64,000 nucleotides of DNA from UBA6912 sp963792895 (GCA_963792895.1 CAWBYA010000007.1:124001-188000), one strand, 5' to 3'. Counted from the first letter of the stretch, positions 51,818 through 61,757 are shown. The notes: a model not told the origin generated them from the sequence alone. Numbers and translations are program-made.

Positions 51818-52552
51818 TCAGGGGGTCATGTCCAGGCACCGGACGGAAATGGTGACGTCGAGCGGAGCCATGCTGCTGTTGAACCCTGCGACCTCCCACG
51901 TCTCGCCCATCGTGGTCGGCCGGTTGTGCTCGATCAGGAACAGGTCGGGGCTGAGTGTCTGCCAGCCGCCACCGACCATGAGGTCGCCGGCAGAGCAACT
52001 CACGCCCATGAACATCGTCGTGCCTGAAGGCACAGTATTGAGCTCCTCGATGGTGTAGGCGCCCTGCACGGCTGCAGCAGCGATGGCTGCGTCGACCTCG
52101 GCCTGGGTGTAGAAGTCGGTGGGGATGGCTGCGTCGACCTCGGCCTGGGTGTAGAAGTCGGTGGGGATGGCTGCGTCGACCTCGGCTTTCGTGTAGAAGT
52201 CGGCCCGCGCCGTGCCTCCCAACGTGGCAGCGTCGCCGGCACTATCGGCCGTTGCCGCGTGGTCCGCTTCGCTGACGATCCCGTCTTCCGCACCCAAGTA
52301 CACCGCGAAGCGCCTCAGAAACGCCGCCATCTGCTGCCGCTTGACACTGTCGTCGGGACAGAACTCGTCGTTCGCAGGCGGGTTGCAGCCCAGCGTTACA
52401 CCGGCGTCGGCGAGCCACATGATGTCGTCGTGGAACGCGTTGGTGTCGGGAACATCGGTGAACTCGTGAGCCGCCAGCACTGCCACAGGAGCAATGAACA
52501 TGGCGATCACCACGATCACCAACAGCGGTCGCCATCCAGACCTTCGCTTCAT
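51818..52552 (-). CDS. Secreted protein with SLH-like domain and 14-residue repeats
   Basis: This 244-residue exported protein has a signal peptide (residues 1-28) followed by one surface-layer-homology-like unit: FTDVPDTNAFHDDIMWLADA, GCNPPANDEFCPDDSV and RQQMAAFLRRF. Next come three repeats of about 14 residues (DFYTKAEVDAAIPT and variants) and a C-terminal beta domain with two cysteines. The repeats resemble DFYTKAEVD-type segments of phage and surface fibres. Probably a cell-surface protein. AGGGTCACATG is poor as a ribosome-binding site, but ATG 52552 is the only start before the signal. Confidence 0.8.
   Translation of the reverse strand: MKRRSGWRPLLVIVVIAMFIAPVAVLAAHEFTDVPDTNAFHDDIMWLADAGVTLGCNPPANDEFCPDDSVKRQQMAAFLRRFAVYLGAEDGIVSEADHAATADSAGDAATLGGTARADFYTKAEVDAAIPTDFYTQAEVDAAIPTDFYTQAEVDAAIAAAAVQGAYTIEELNTVPSGTTMFMGVSCSAGDLMVGGGWQTLSPDLFLIEHNRPTTMGETWEVAGFNSSMAPLDVTISVRCLDMTP
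52082..52207. repeat. 42-nt tandem repeat, three units
   Basis: Units start at 52082, 52124 and 52166. The first two are nearly identical and the third diverges at its 3' half. They encode the 14-residue DFYT-x-AEVDAAIP-T motif of the SLH-like protein. Confidence 0.9.
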
Positions 52553-52743
52553 GTGACCCTCTCCCGTCTCGGCGCCGAACGGCGGGTTGCCGTCCGGCGG
52601 ATCCTGCCTCTCAAGCTATGTCGACCGGATTTCGGGTGTCCCCGTCCGGGTGTCCCGATTCGGGCCCGGCAGGTCACTTTCCTGTGGCGCCGAAGAGGAC
52701 GTGAGGCCCTGCACGAGGATCTTGCTTGCGTAACCTGATCGCC

Positions 52744-53598
52744 ATGAGTCGCGTGCGCCGTGGTGCGCTCGGGGTGGTGACGGGAGCGCTGCTCGCCGTT
52801 GCCGGGCTCTGGCTCGGGAGCGGCGACAGTCCCGACGTTGGCGCCCCGAGCACGAACGCTGCTGTGAGGGACTCATCCGTGCCAGAGCCGGAGTGGTTGC
52901 CCGGCGGCGGGATTCGCTTTGCCTCGACCGTCATCCAGCCCGATCCCATCGAGATCGGAGACGGCACCGCCTCCTTCGCCTACCGCCTCCTTTCCCTTGG
53001 TGCCCCGGACGGCTCATTGCCCGCCGTGTTGCCGGACGTCTGGACCCTCCGGCTGGGTGACGGCAGCGTTTTCGAAGCGACCACCCCGCCGCCGAGGCCG
53101 GCGAACGGCGAGTCGGCGGCGCCGCTCTCGGCCTCAGCGCGATTCACCGACCTGCCGGCGACGGCGACCCGAGCCGACGTCGCTGAGGTAGCGGTCACCC
53201 GGTGGAGGGTTGCCGTGCCGATCAGGACGGAGTTCGAGATCGCGTCTCAGCCCGGAAGCACTTTCCGGTTCGACGACGGCACGACGGTGACGCTGGCGAC
53301 GGTCATCGAACAGAAGAGCGGGAGCATCCTGGACTTCGACGTGACCGCCGCCCCCGACGCATGGAGAGAGGTCGTGCGAAACCCGTTCGGGAGGATCACG
53401 ACCTACCAGGGTGCAGGTCGTGGCTGGGTCAGCGCATCGAGCACGATTGGTGGAACCGGCCTGAGCGGCGGCTCAACCGGATTCCAGCTGCGTTGGAGCG
53501 AGCTCGAGGTGCCAGATCCGGTCCGGATCATCTACACCGCCGTCACCTGGGGGCCGCTCGAGGCCACGGTCCTGATCTCGGCGGGTGACGATGGCTGA
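52744..53598 (+). CDS. Hypothetical exported or membrane-anchored protein
   Basis: This 284-residue protein has an N-terminal hydrophobic helix (about residues 6-24) that may be an uncleaved signal. It is followed by a beta-rich domain with no motifs I recognise (for example WTLRLGDGSVFEATTPP and FRFDDGTTVTLATVIE). ATG 52744 is chosen, and a TTG at 52726 is the alternative. It overlaps the next gene by 14 nt. The shared length, anchor and beta content suggest that the two are a paralogous or partner pair. Confidence 0.65.
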   Translation: MSRVRRGALGVVTGALLAVAGLWLGSGDSPDVGAPSTNAAVRDSSVPEPEWLPGGGIRFASTVIQPDPIEIGDGTASFAYRLLSLGAPDGSLPAVLPDVWTLRLGDGSVFEATTPPPRPANGESAAPLSASARFTDLPATATRADVAEVAVTRWRVAVPIRTEFEIASQPGSTFRFDDGTTVTLATVIEQKSGSILDFDVTAAPDAWREVVRNPFGRITTYQGAGRGWVSASSTIGGTGLSGGSTGFQLRWSELEVPDPVRIIYTAVTWGPLEATVLISAGDDG

Positions 53599-54538
53599 GG
53601 GCGTCGACTTCTCGGAGATCCTGCGATCGCCGCTTGCAGAGCCGGATCGGGGAGGCCCGTGGTGGCCGCTGCTTGCGGGGATCGCAGTCGGTGCGCTCGC
53701 CGTCATCGGGGGTTACGCGGTTGCGCGCTCCGGCGGCGATCTTGCGAGCCCCGCCACCACGACCATCATCCAGGAATCCACGTCTGCAGCGGCCGACGTC
53801 GCAGAGGTGCCGTTCCCGCCCGGGTACGAGCCGCTGTCCGAATCGCTCGCCGCAAAGCCCGACTACGCGATGAGGCTCGGCAACGAGCTGTTCATCGCGG
53901 TAGGCACGGTGTTCCGGCGGGGTTTCGAGGTGGAATCGGGATTCCTCGAGGGAGGTGAGTGGGTCTTGGAGACCGGCGCGGGCGAGATGATCTCGTCCGA
54001 CAGGGTCATCACGAACCCAGATGTGCCTGGCGTGGTCTCGATCGTCTTCCCTGACCCCGGCGACGCCGGTATCGCCCGGCTTCGGCTGGTGGAGCGCTGG
54101 GAGCCGGACGGGAGACACGGCTCGGCGACGCTTCCCGTCGAATCCGACGTGCTGGGGGTTCGTGACAAGCCCGTCTCGGTGGACCTCGGCGGAGGGGTGT
54201 CGCTGGCCATCACCAGGCTCGAGCTCACGGAGCGGGGCGGGAGCGCCGACTGGGTCCTCGAAGGCACGGTGCTCGGCGGTGACGTCACCGTGGTCGTACG
54301 CGTCGCTCGTGACGGTCAGGATCTTGCGATCTACTTCCCTGCGGGCGGCGCCTTCTTCGGGCCGCGCGTCGTGAGCCCCGGTACGGAAGGTACGACACCC
54401 CTGTCTCGAGACCAGGCTGGCTCCGGCACTTTCGACGGTGCGACGAGCATCGGCATCGAGGTGAACGCCACCCTCCTCACGGCGTTCCCAGCAGATGTGA
54501 CCTTCGACGTCGGAGATCTGCCGGTCGCGACGCAGTAG
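53585..54538 (+). CDS. Hypothetical membrane-anchored protein, partner of the preceding gene
   Basis: This 317-residue protein has a cytoplasmic N-terminus of ~27 residues, one helix (about 28-47, LLAGIAVGALAVIGGYAVAR), and a large extracytoplasmic beta-rich domain. GTG 53585 or ATG 53591 are possible starts, both overlapping the previous stop, so translation is coupled. I know of no family. The cytoplasmic tail, helix and outer domain resemble anti-sigma-like or sensor layouts, but no sigma factor is adjacent. Confidence 0.65.
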   Translation: MTMAEGVDFSEILRSPLAEPDRGGPWWPLLAGIAVGALAVIGGYAVARSGGDLASPATTTIIQESTSAAADVAEVPFPPGYEPLSESLAAKPDYAMRLGNELFIAVGTVFRRGFEVESGFLEGGEWVLETGAGEMISSDRVITNPDVPGVVSIVFPDPGDAGIARLRLVERWEPDGRHGSATLPVESDVLGVRDKPVSVDLGGGVSLAITRLELTERGGSADWVLEGTVLGGDVTVVVRVARDGQDLAIYFPAGGAFFGPRVVSPGTEGTTPLSRDQAGSGTFDGATSIGIEVNATLLTAFPADVTFDVGDLPVATQ

Positions 54539-54832
54539 CCGCGCGGCTCGGGTGCAGGAATGTGCAGGCACATGGTTTGCCGAAGCCGTCGCATGGGTAG
54601 AGACGGCAAGTTGGCGCACGGAGAGGGAAATCTCGTGAGTTCCGGCAGCGACGAGCCGAGCGATGAAGCGGTCGATTGCTTCGTGCACGGGCTGGCGCAC
54701 GTCATCGACGAACTCGGTCCCAGACTTGGCATCGCGTGGGTGGCGGGCGTCGTGCTCAGTGTCTCCGACGCCGGGATCACGAGCCCTCCCCAGCGTGCAA
54801 CCTCGGCTCAGGAGACCACTTGGAGATGACGT
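54539..54832. other. Gap without a recognisable gene
   Basis: Open frames occur here on both strands but none shows domain, signal or codon features of a real gene. The ribosome-binding site of the small gene at 54833 lies at its end. Confidence 0.45.
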
Positions 54833-54997
54833 ATGCCTGTGCATCGCGGCAAGGACGCAAGAGGGCCGTACTACCAGTGGGGTGAAAGCGGCACCAAGTA
54901 CCGATACGAATCGGGGAACGAGGACAGCCGAGAGACCGCCAAACAGAAGGCGAACAAGCAAGGACAGCCGGCCCACGCCGCTGGGTATCGGGGTTGA
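54833..54997 (+). CDS. Small basic protein, phage-like pattern (54 residues)
   Basis: This 54-residue protein begins MPVHRGKDARGPYYQWGESG, then TKYRYESGN and SRETAKQKANKQGQPAHAA. The alternation of Y-Y, G-x-x-G, K-Y-x-Y and the K/Q/A-rich helix resembles small basic proteins that I have seen in phage genomes, of unknown role. GGAG lies 7 nt before the ATG. No other phage genes surround it. Confidence 0.55.
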   Translation: MPVHRGKDARGPYYQWGESGTKYRYESGNEDSRETAKQKANKQGQPAHAAGYRG

Positions 54998-55087
54998 CCG
55001 GGAAGCTCGGCAGACTTCGGGATTCGTCGATGGACGCAGTTCCGTTATGACAGGTGCCGGGCTGAGGCTCGAGAGAGAGAGGTCGTG

Positions 55088-56299
55088 ATGCGTCGCAGGT
55101 TGGTGCTCTGGTGTGTTCTCTCGTCCGCAGCAGCCATGCTGGCATCCGTGCCCGGCGTTGCCGCTGCAGGTGCAGATGCAACGCCGGCTGTCGTCTACCA
55201 GTCGGGTGACGACACCGTTGTCGCCGACTCCGCGGGGGAGGAGATCGTTCGGATTCCCGTTCTCTTCCACCCCACGCTCGACGGCAATGTGGTCGCAGGC
55301 GAGGGCGTCGGCGGCGGGGCCGGGATCGCGGAGGCGGATACCTCTCCGTACATCGTGGTTGCTCACGACGCCACGACGGGCGATGCCCTCTGGACCGTGC
55401 TCGACGCCAGGTTCCCGATCGTGCTCGACGACGGCGACAAGGTCGCGTTCCTGCCGAGCGCCGACGGGGCTCGCGACCCTCAGGTGAACTCGATCTGGAT
55501 GGCGGATGCCCAAGGCGACGAGCGGTTGGTTGTGCAGTTCGCCAACGGTCCGGGGCTTCCCGGCTACGACCCTGGTTTCGAGGGCGACAACGGACTACTT
55601 GCAGTGTCGTTCGACGAGGCGGGCGAAACGGCGGCCGTCACCCAGGGCAACGAGGCCGATCTGTTCATCTACGACATCTTTGCCGTCGATGTGGCCACCG
55701 GGGCGGTGACCCGCCTGACCGACGACAAGCAGAGTCGTTCGCCTGCGATGTCGCCAGGGGGCGACCGTGTGGTCTTCGGGCGTGACGGGAGGGGCGAGGA
55801 CTGCGTTCGGGCTCGGATCTCGTGATCATCGACGGCGATGGATCGAACGAGCGTGTCCTCATCGAAGGCTCCTGCGCATCGTGGATGCACAACGCACGCT
55901 GGCTGTCCGCACGAGGTGGTGGCCTTCTGGTGGCGCGACCGGGCGGACGGCACGCGCATCAAGACTCTGGTGCTCATCGACGTCGACACGGACGAGATCG
56001 CCGCTCAGCCGAACGAGGGACGCAAGTCGTGGTGGTTCACGGTCGACCGTGAGCGCGGAGACCATCGCCTTCATGAAGCTGGCCGAGCCCTTTGTGTCGC
56101 GCCCGGGATTCATCGATGGCTCGACGTGCGTACGCGGAGAGCTCAATCCAGTGCGTCCGACAGACGGCACGGCTGCCATCGATGTCCGGCGATCATCAGT
56201 GGCCGTGACGCATCTCCCTCGGGGCATCGGTCTCCGATTGTGGTGGGCGACCCAGCGTCCGGTCAGATCGAGATTCGACGCACCGGAACTCGGATCTAG
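55088..56299 (+). pseudogene. Secreted TolB/PD40-like beta-propeller protein, several frameshifts
   Basis: From ATG 55088 the protein has a signal peptide and propeller-like repeats (VTRLTDDKQSRSPAMSPGGD is a typical PD40 unit). The frame ends at 55825, but the protein clearly continues in other frames: VIIDGDGSNERVLIEGSCAS, then HEVVAFWWRDRADGTRIKTL, SAETIAFMKLAEPFVSRPGF and finally SPIVVGDPASGQIEIRRTGT with a stop at 56299. At least four frame changes in 500 nt are needed. Whether this is decay or low-quality sequence cannot be told. It neighbours the broken pullulanase. Confidence 0.65.
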
Positions 56300-56341
56300 T
56301 CTCGGAGCATCCAGGATCACCACTACGTTCCAGAGGGAGTC

Positions 56342-59300
56342 ATGCGCCTGTCGCGTACCGTCCGTGCTCTTGTTGCGTTCTGTCGCTGCTCACGCCGGCG
56401 CTCGCCACGCCATGCCGGCTGCGGCGGACCACACATCAGGAGCCGACGTCGGCTGCGGTGGTGGGGAGCCTTCAGGACGAGCTGGGTTGTCTCGGGGACT
56501 GGCAGCCCGCAGTGCGCTGACTCGGAGCTGGCCTTCGACGCCGACGATGACGTATGGCAGACACTCGTTCGATCTTCCGGCCGGCGAGCTTGGGAGTACA
56601 AGGTCGCGCTCAACGACACATGGGACGAGAACTACGGTGCGGGTGCCGCTGCGAGACGGGCGCCAACATCGCGCTGCTCGCTCGGGCGCCGACTCGTCGG
56701 TGAAGTTCTACTACTCGCACGGCTCGCATTGGATCACCGACAATCGTGAACAGCCGGATCGTGACGGCGCCAGGGTTCGTTCCAGGCGGCGCTGGGCTGC
56801 GGGGGCGACTGGGATCCCTGCGTGTTTGCGCTCCTGGCTGCAGGATCGCCGACGGCGACGGCACGTACACCTTCAGCGACGACAGCTGCTGCCCGCGGGG
56901 TCGTACGAGGCGAAGGCGGCCATCGATGAGTCGTGGGACGAGAACTATGGAGTCGGGTGGTGTTGCCGGCGGCGACAACATCCCGTTCGAGCGTCGGCTG
57001 CTGATGGCGATGCGGTCACGTTCACGTTCGTCTCCGCGACCAACAGACGTCCCGTACGCCATCGTCCACTACCTACGGACCGACGGCGACTACGGCGATG
57101 AGTCCACCGGTGGCTTCGACGATTTCTGGGGCCTCCACCTGTGGGGCGACGCCATCGACCCGTCCGAGGTCACCGACTGGACCAGCCCCAAGCCGTTCCT
57201 CGGCGAGGATGAATACGGCCGGTTCGCCTGGATCGAGCTCGCCGACCCATCGCAACCGGTGAACTTCATCGTCCATCGCGGCGACAACAAGGACGGCACG
57301 GACGCCGATCGCTCCTTCGATCCGAGCGCCTCGCCTGAGATCTGGCTGCGCCAGGACGACGCCACCAACTACACGTCGCAGGCCGCAGCGCAGGGCTACG
57401 CCACCATCCACTACCACCGCGACGACGGCGACTACGGGGACCCCACGTCTGACGACTTCAACGACTTCTGGGGTGTGCACCTGTGGGGCGACGCCATCGA
57501 TCCGGCCGAAGGGACCGACTGGACGGCGCCGAAGAAGCCGACGGGTGAGGGCCGATCCTGGGTGGACCGGGGAACGCGGGCGATCTGGCCAAGCAGCAGG
57601 CGCACTGGGTGGCGGAGGACACCATCGTGTGGCCCGCCGCCCAGGACGCGTTTGCGACCTACGAGCTGCTGGTGGTCGCCCGAAGGCACCCTCGAGCTGC
57701 TCGATGATGGCATGGTGAACGGGCGGCACCGCGATCCCACTGACGCTCGACGCCACGTATCCGACCGGTATCGACGGGATGCTGCACCTCGGCGGCCTGC
57801 CGCAGCTGCGGATTGGGCCGGGCGATCGTCGCGCTCGTGCCGGACATCCTGCGTACGCAGTTCGCCGTGGTGGCGACCTCGACGGACGGGGTGCGCTTCG
57901 CCGCAACCGGGCTGCAGATCCCAGGCGTCCTCGACGACCTGTATGCGTACGACGGCGACCTCGGCGTCGTGTGGAACGGCGCAACGCCCACTATCGAGCT
58001 GTGGGGGCCGACCGCTCGCAGCGTGAGGCTGCATCTGTTCGCCAGATTCCGACCCCGCTACGGGGTCGATCGGTGATGGACATGGTGCGCAACGACGCCA
58101 CCGGCGTCATGGAGCCTCACCGGCGATCCGACGTGGAAGGGGTGGTACTACCTGTACGAGGTGGACGTCTGGGCGCCGTCGACGATGGCGTTCGAGACCA
58201 ACCTCGTCACCGACCCGTATTCGGTCTCGCTGGCCGACGAACAGCACTCGTACGCAGATAGTGAACCTCGCCGACCGTGGGGTGACGCCGCGCGGCTGGG
58301 CCCGGCTGGCGAAGCCTGATGCTGGCTGCACCCGAGCACATCGTGGTCTACGAGTTGCACGTCCGTGACTTCTCGGTCGGACGACAACGACGGTGCCCGA
58401 GGCGTACCGGGGCACGTACAAGGCGTTCACCGTCCACGACATCCGACGGGATGCAGCACCTGGCGGCGCTGGCCGACGCCGGGCTGACCCATCTACACCT
58501 GCTGCCGGTGTTCGACATCGCAACGATCGACGAGAACAAGGACGAGTGGCAGGCGCCTGATTCCGGCGGATGGCCGACCGGGTGCGGGCGCAGAACGTGG
58601 CGATGGACGTCACGCCGTTGTCGCAGGGCGTGCCGTTCTTCCACGCCGGTGTCGACATGCTGCGCTCGAAGTCGTTCGACCGCGACTCGTTCAACTCCGG
58701 GGACTGGTTCAACAGCCTCGACTTCTCGTACGAGACGACGAACTACGGCGTCGGCCTGCCGGTGGCGGAGAAGAACGAGTCGGACTGGTACCTGATCGCG
58801 CCGCGACTCGCCGATCCGGCGCTGGCGCCCGACGATGACCGAGGTCGAGGCGTCGGCCGTCGCATCTTCGGGAGATCCTCGAGGTGCGCAAGAGCACGCC
58901 GCTGTTCCGCCTGCCGACGGCCGCCGAGGTCGAGGCGCGCCTGGCGTTCCACAACACCGGCCCGGACCAGGTCCCGGGCGTGATCGTCATGTCGATCTCC
59001 GACACGGTTGGCGCCGACCTCGACCCCGACCGCCGACGCCGTGTGGACGGGCATCACCCACCGACGGCGGCGAGGATGTCCTCCTCCATCCGGTGCTGGC
59101 CGCCTCAGCCGACCCGGTGGTGCAGACATCGTCGTTCGATGCTGGGACTGGGATGTTCTCTGTGCCGGCGCGGACCACGGCGGTATTCGTCGAGGTGGGT
59201 CCGGATACGACACCGCCCGTGGCGACGGCCGAGTTGGTGCTGGTCTCAGGCACCGGCATCGGCCGCAGCGAGTTTCAGGTCGTGGCGAGCTGCACCGACG

Positions 59301-59527
59301 ATCGGGATCCGGCGCCGTCGCTGGCGGCCGACATCAACGGGGCCCCCGTCATCGATGGACAGGTGGTCGTGTTCGTCCCCAGCAGGAACGCACGCTGGGA
59401 GGACGTGGATGGCGTGCTGACGGTCTACGCCAAGCGCTTCGTTCTCACCGCGACGTGCACCGACGCCGCCGGCAACGTCGGCGCTGCGACCGCAGTCGTG
59501 CGCCTGGGGAGCGGGAGACCGCGATGA
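56342..59527 (+). pseudogene. Type I pullulanase remnant (GH13), frameshifted and lacking its catalytic core
   Basis: Pieces in all three frames spell a large secreted pullulanase: a signal peptide from ATG 56342, two starch-module-like repeats (HSFDLPAGE), two pullulanase-associated domains (HYLRTDGDYGDESTGGFDDF and HYHRDDGDYGDPTSDDFNDF), VVYELHVRDFSV, HLHLLPVFDIATIDENKDEW, then MADRVRAQNVAMDVTPLSQG and FHAGVDMLRSKSFDRDSFNS, and a C-terminal beta domain ending at 59527. Between KDEW (about 58552) and MADRV (58570) the ~500 residues that hold the nucleophile and acid/base are absent. With many frameshifts as well, no active enzyme can be made. Confidence 0.8.
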
Positions 59528-59535
59528 GGCGGCGA

Positions 59536-59583
59536 AGACCCCCTCAGCCCGGCTGCGCCGGGCAGCTCCCCTGAGGGGGAGCC
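59536..59583. repeat. REP-like palindromic element, copy 2
   Basis: The layout is that of the 25293 copy: CCCCCTCAG end, an inner GC stem (CCCGGC-TGC-GCCGGG), and a CTCCCC-TGA-GGGGAG stem. It follows the pullulanase remnant. Confidence 0.7.
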
Positions 59584-59613
59584 AGCAAACGTTGGCTCAT
59601 CCCCGGATCGAAT

Positions 59614-59665
59614 GCCTCCCCCATCGGGGGAGGTGGCCCGAGCCGGCAGGCTCGGGACGGAGGGG
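59614..59665. repeat. REP-like palindromic element, copy 3 (inverted)
   Basis: It is in inverted orientation to copy 2: CTCCCCC-ATC-GGGGGAG first, then an inner CCCGAGCC/GGCTCGGG stem and a GGAGGGGGC end. Together copies 2 and 3 fill much of the 195-nt convergent gap. Confidence 0.7.
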
Positions 59666-59721
59666 GCGACTCGGCCGGTCCCGCTTGTGGCCCGTGATCG
59701 GATGTCTGACGTCTCCTTGCT

Positions 59722-60471
59722 CTACAGCTCCCGCTGGGCTGCCCATCTGATAGCCAGCCACACCAGCGCCGCAGCCAGGACGAGAGCCACGAGGGTCGCC
59801 GGCAGGTAGTCGGTCCACGGCTCGGTTCCCCGCAGCAATGCGTCCATGGCGCCGAGGAGGTGGCTGGGCAGCCAGCGGCCTATCGCATCGACGAGGCCGA
59901 AGATGGGGAGCACGAGAAGCACCACGAGCGTGGTGGCAACCGTGCCGAGCACGCTGGGGAGGCGGCTGCCGAGCGCGGCCACGAGGGCCACGACGAACGC
60001 CATGTAGACGAGTGTCAGCAGCGTTCCCAGCAGGAGGTCGGCGACGGGGAGCGCCCCGAGCAGCACCACCGTCTCGTACCACGCACCGAGCACTCCGACG
60101 AAGAACGCCGCCGCGACCGCTGCGAAGGAAACGACCAGCCGGGGCACGAGCAGTCGGCCCACACCATCGACCCGGGTTCGGAGGAAGATCGACATCTCGG
60201 GGGTGGCGTCGATGACGAGCGCCCCTGCCGCGACCACGACGGCGACGAGCAGGCCGATCTGGTTGGCGTTCGACGTGAATTGGGCGACGCCGTCTGGAGG
60301 GACGGGGTCCGGGAACTGGACGACGACATCGCCGCCGAAGCGTTGCAGGATCTCCCCGATGTAGCGGGCCGTCACCGGGCCGAGCAAGCCGAAGAAGAGG
60401 TACACGCCGACAAGGGCGACCAGCCGCTTCGAACGGACCAGTCGCACCCACTCGAGTCGCCACAGGCTCAT
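59722..60471 (-). CDS. ABC-2 type transporter permease
   Basis: This 249-residue protein has six predicted helices. The N-terminus (MSLWRLEWVRLVRSKRLVAL) is typical of ABC-2 permeases, with helix 1 at about residues 17-40 and a segment between helices 1 and 2 that is mostly extracytoplasmic. ATG 60471 overlaps the ATPase stop as ATGA. It is the last gene of a three-gene operon (PLDc_N-like, ATPase, permease). The substrate is unknown. Confidence 0.85.
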   Translation of the reverse strand: MSLWRLEWVRLVRSKRLVALVGVYLFFGLLGPVTARYIGEILQRFGGDVVVQFPDPVPPDGVAQFTSNANQIGLLVAVVVAAGALVIDATPEMSIFLRTRVDGVGRLLVPRLVVSFAAVAAAFFVGVLGAWYETVVLLGALPVADLLLGTLLTLVYMAFVVALVAALGSRLPSVLGTVATTLVVLLVLPIFGLVDAIGRWLPSHLLGAMDALLRGTEPWTDYLPATLVALVLAAALVWLAIRWAAQREL

Positions 60472-61346
60472 CTCGTCAGCTCCAGGAACACCTGCTCGAG
60501 GCTCACCTGCTCGGGCTCGACGCTCACCACCGGCACACCGATCTCGGCGAGCGCCGGGACCAAGTGCTGCTCGGCGGCCTCGAGAGTGGTGACGTCGACG
60601 CGAAGCAGGTGCTCGGCCGGGATCTCCACCGATCGCACCCACTCGTTCGCCCGGAGGCGGTCGGCCACGGGTGCTGCATCCGCCCGCACACGAACCACGT
60701 AGACGCGGCTCGATGCGTTGCCGAGCAGCTCCGCGACCGCGCCCTCGAACAACAGACGACCGCGGTCGAGGATCCCGACCCAATCACACACCGCCTGGAC
60801 ATCGCCGAGGATGTGGCTCGAGAACAGCACCGTCGACGTGCCGCGCATGCGCTCGATTACGTCGAGCACCTCGCGCCGCCCCGCAGGGTCGAGGGCGGCG
60901 GCGGGCTCGTCGAGCATCACGAGCTTTGGGTCCGTGACCAGGGTGGCGGCGATTCCGAGGCGCTGGAGCATTCCCCGCGAGAAGCCCCCTACGGCACGGT
61001 CGGCGGCCCCCTCCAGGCCGGCGTCCTCCAGCACCGCGTGGATGCGGTGCTCGTCCCTGACACCCCCCAGATCGGCGGCGAGGGCGACGACTTCGCGGGC
61101 CGTCAGCCACTTGTCGAAGCGGGGGGCGTCGGGGAGGACGGCCCGATGCTCGACCCCGGCGTCGATCTCGACGGATCCCGGAGGTCGGGCGGCGCAGCCC
61201 GGCGAGGATCGAGAGCAGCGTCGTCTTGCCTGCGCCGTTCGGGCCGACCAGGCCGTAGACCGAGCCCTCCGGCACCGTGAGGTCGACGCCTGTCGAGCGC
61301 CGCCTCCGTCGCCGTACCGCTTGGTGATCGAGTGGACCCGAATCAC
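60468..61346 (-). CDS. ABC transporter ATP-binding protein, two frameshifts
   Basis: GTG 61346 overlaps the stop of the small upstream gene (GTGA). The protein reads IRVHSITKRYGDGGGA, then after a frame change near 61297 LTVPEGSVYGLVGPNGAGKT (Walker A), and after another near 61183 (extra A) GSVEIDAGVEHRAVLPDAPR. It continues with the signature GGFSRGMLQRLGIA, Walker B LVMLDEPAAALDP and the switch His in LFSSHILGDV. Restored, it has about 292 residues, the normal size. It drives the permease at 59722. Sequence error is likely, since both changes lie within about 115 nt. Confidence 0.85.
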   Translation of the reverse strand: MIRVHSITKRYGDGGGARQASTSRCRRARSTAWSARTAQARRRCSRSSPGCAARPPGSVEIDAGVEHRAVLPDAPRFDKWLTAREVVALAADLGGVRDEHRIHAVLEDAGLEGAADRAVGGFSRGMLQRLGIAATLVTDPKLVMLDEPAAALDPAGRREVLDVIERMRGTSTVLFSSHILGDVQAVCDWVGILDRGRLLFEGAVAELLGNASSRVYVVRVRADAAPVADRLRANEWVRSVEIPAEHLLRVDVTTLEAAEQHLVPALAEIGVPVVSVEPEQVSLEQVFLELTR

Positions 61347-61525
61347 GTCTGCTCCTTGCCAACGAGCAGGTAGACGATGCCACCGACCGGGATGCTCAGC
61401 ACGGCGATGGCGATCCACGCCGCTCGCGGGAGGTGCTTGACCTCGGACCTCAGGATGTCGCGAACGATCCACGCAACGTAGGCGACCACCAGCAGGATGA
61501 TCGGAACGAAGGCTGCGGGGGGCAT
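61343..61525 (-). CDS. Small PLDc_N-type membrane protein
   Basis: This protein of about 60 residues has two helices (residues 4-22 and 34-53) and a pattern W-I-V-R-D...W...P-V-G-G-I-V-Y-L-L-V-G, which resembles the PLD nuclease N-terminal domain found as a solo protein. AAGGAGGT lies 5 nt before ATG 61525. Its stop overlaps the ATPase start. A role as an accessory subunit of the ABC transporter is possible. Confidence 0.75.
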   Translation of the reverse strand: MPPAAFVPIILLVVAYVAWIVRDILRSEVKHLPRAAWIAIAVLSIPVGGIVYLLVGKEQT

Positions 61526-61757
61526 GTCCACCTCCTTGGGTCGCGGCTCGGCATTCAATCACGTTGCGGCCGTGGCGGACTCCGGCGTCCAGTCGGACCT
61601 ACATCACCGGTGGCTGTTCGCTAGCGTCCGGAGGGTCCATGACGGGGCTCGTCGGCGATGGTCACAGCGTGGTCACGCCGGCGTCGGCTTCAGTGAACGA
61701 TCGAGGTCATGATTGTTTGCGACAAGGGACCACCGTGGGACGAGAGAGAGAAGGGGA

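Noticed and set aside
52082..52207. Repeat array as a CRISPR or mobile element
   Set aside because: It lies in frame in a coding sequence and encodes a 14-residue protein repeat.
53543..55513. Long open frame on the - strand
   Set aside because: It is antisense to the coupled hypothetical pair and the propeller gene, has shadow composition and no ribosome-binding site.
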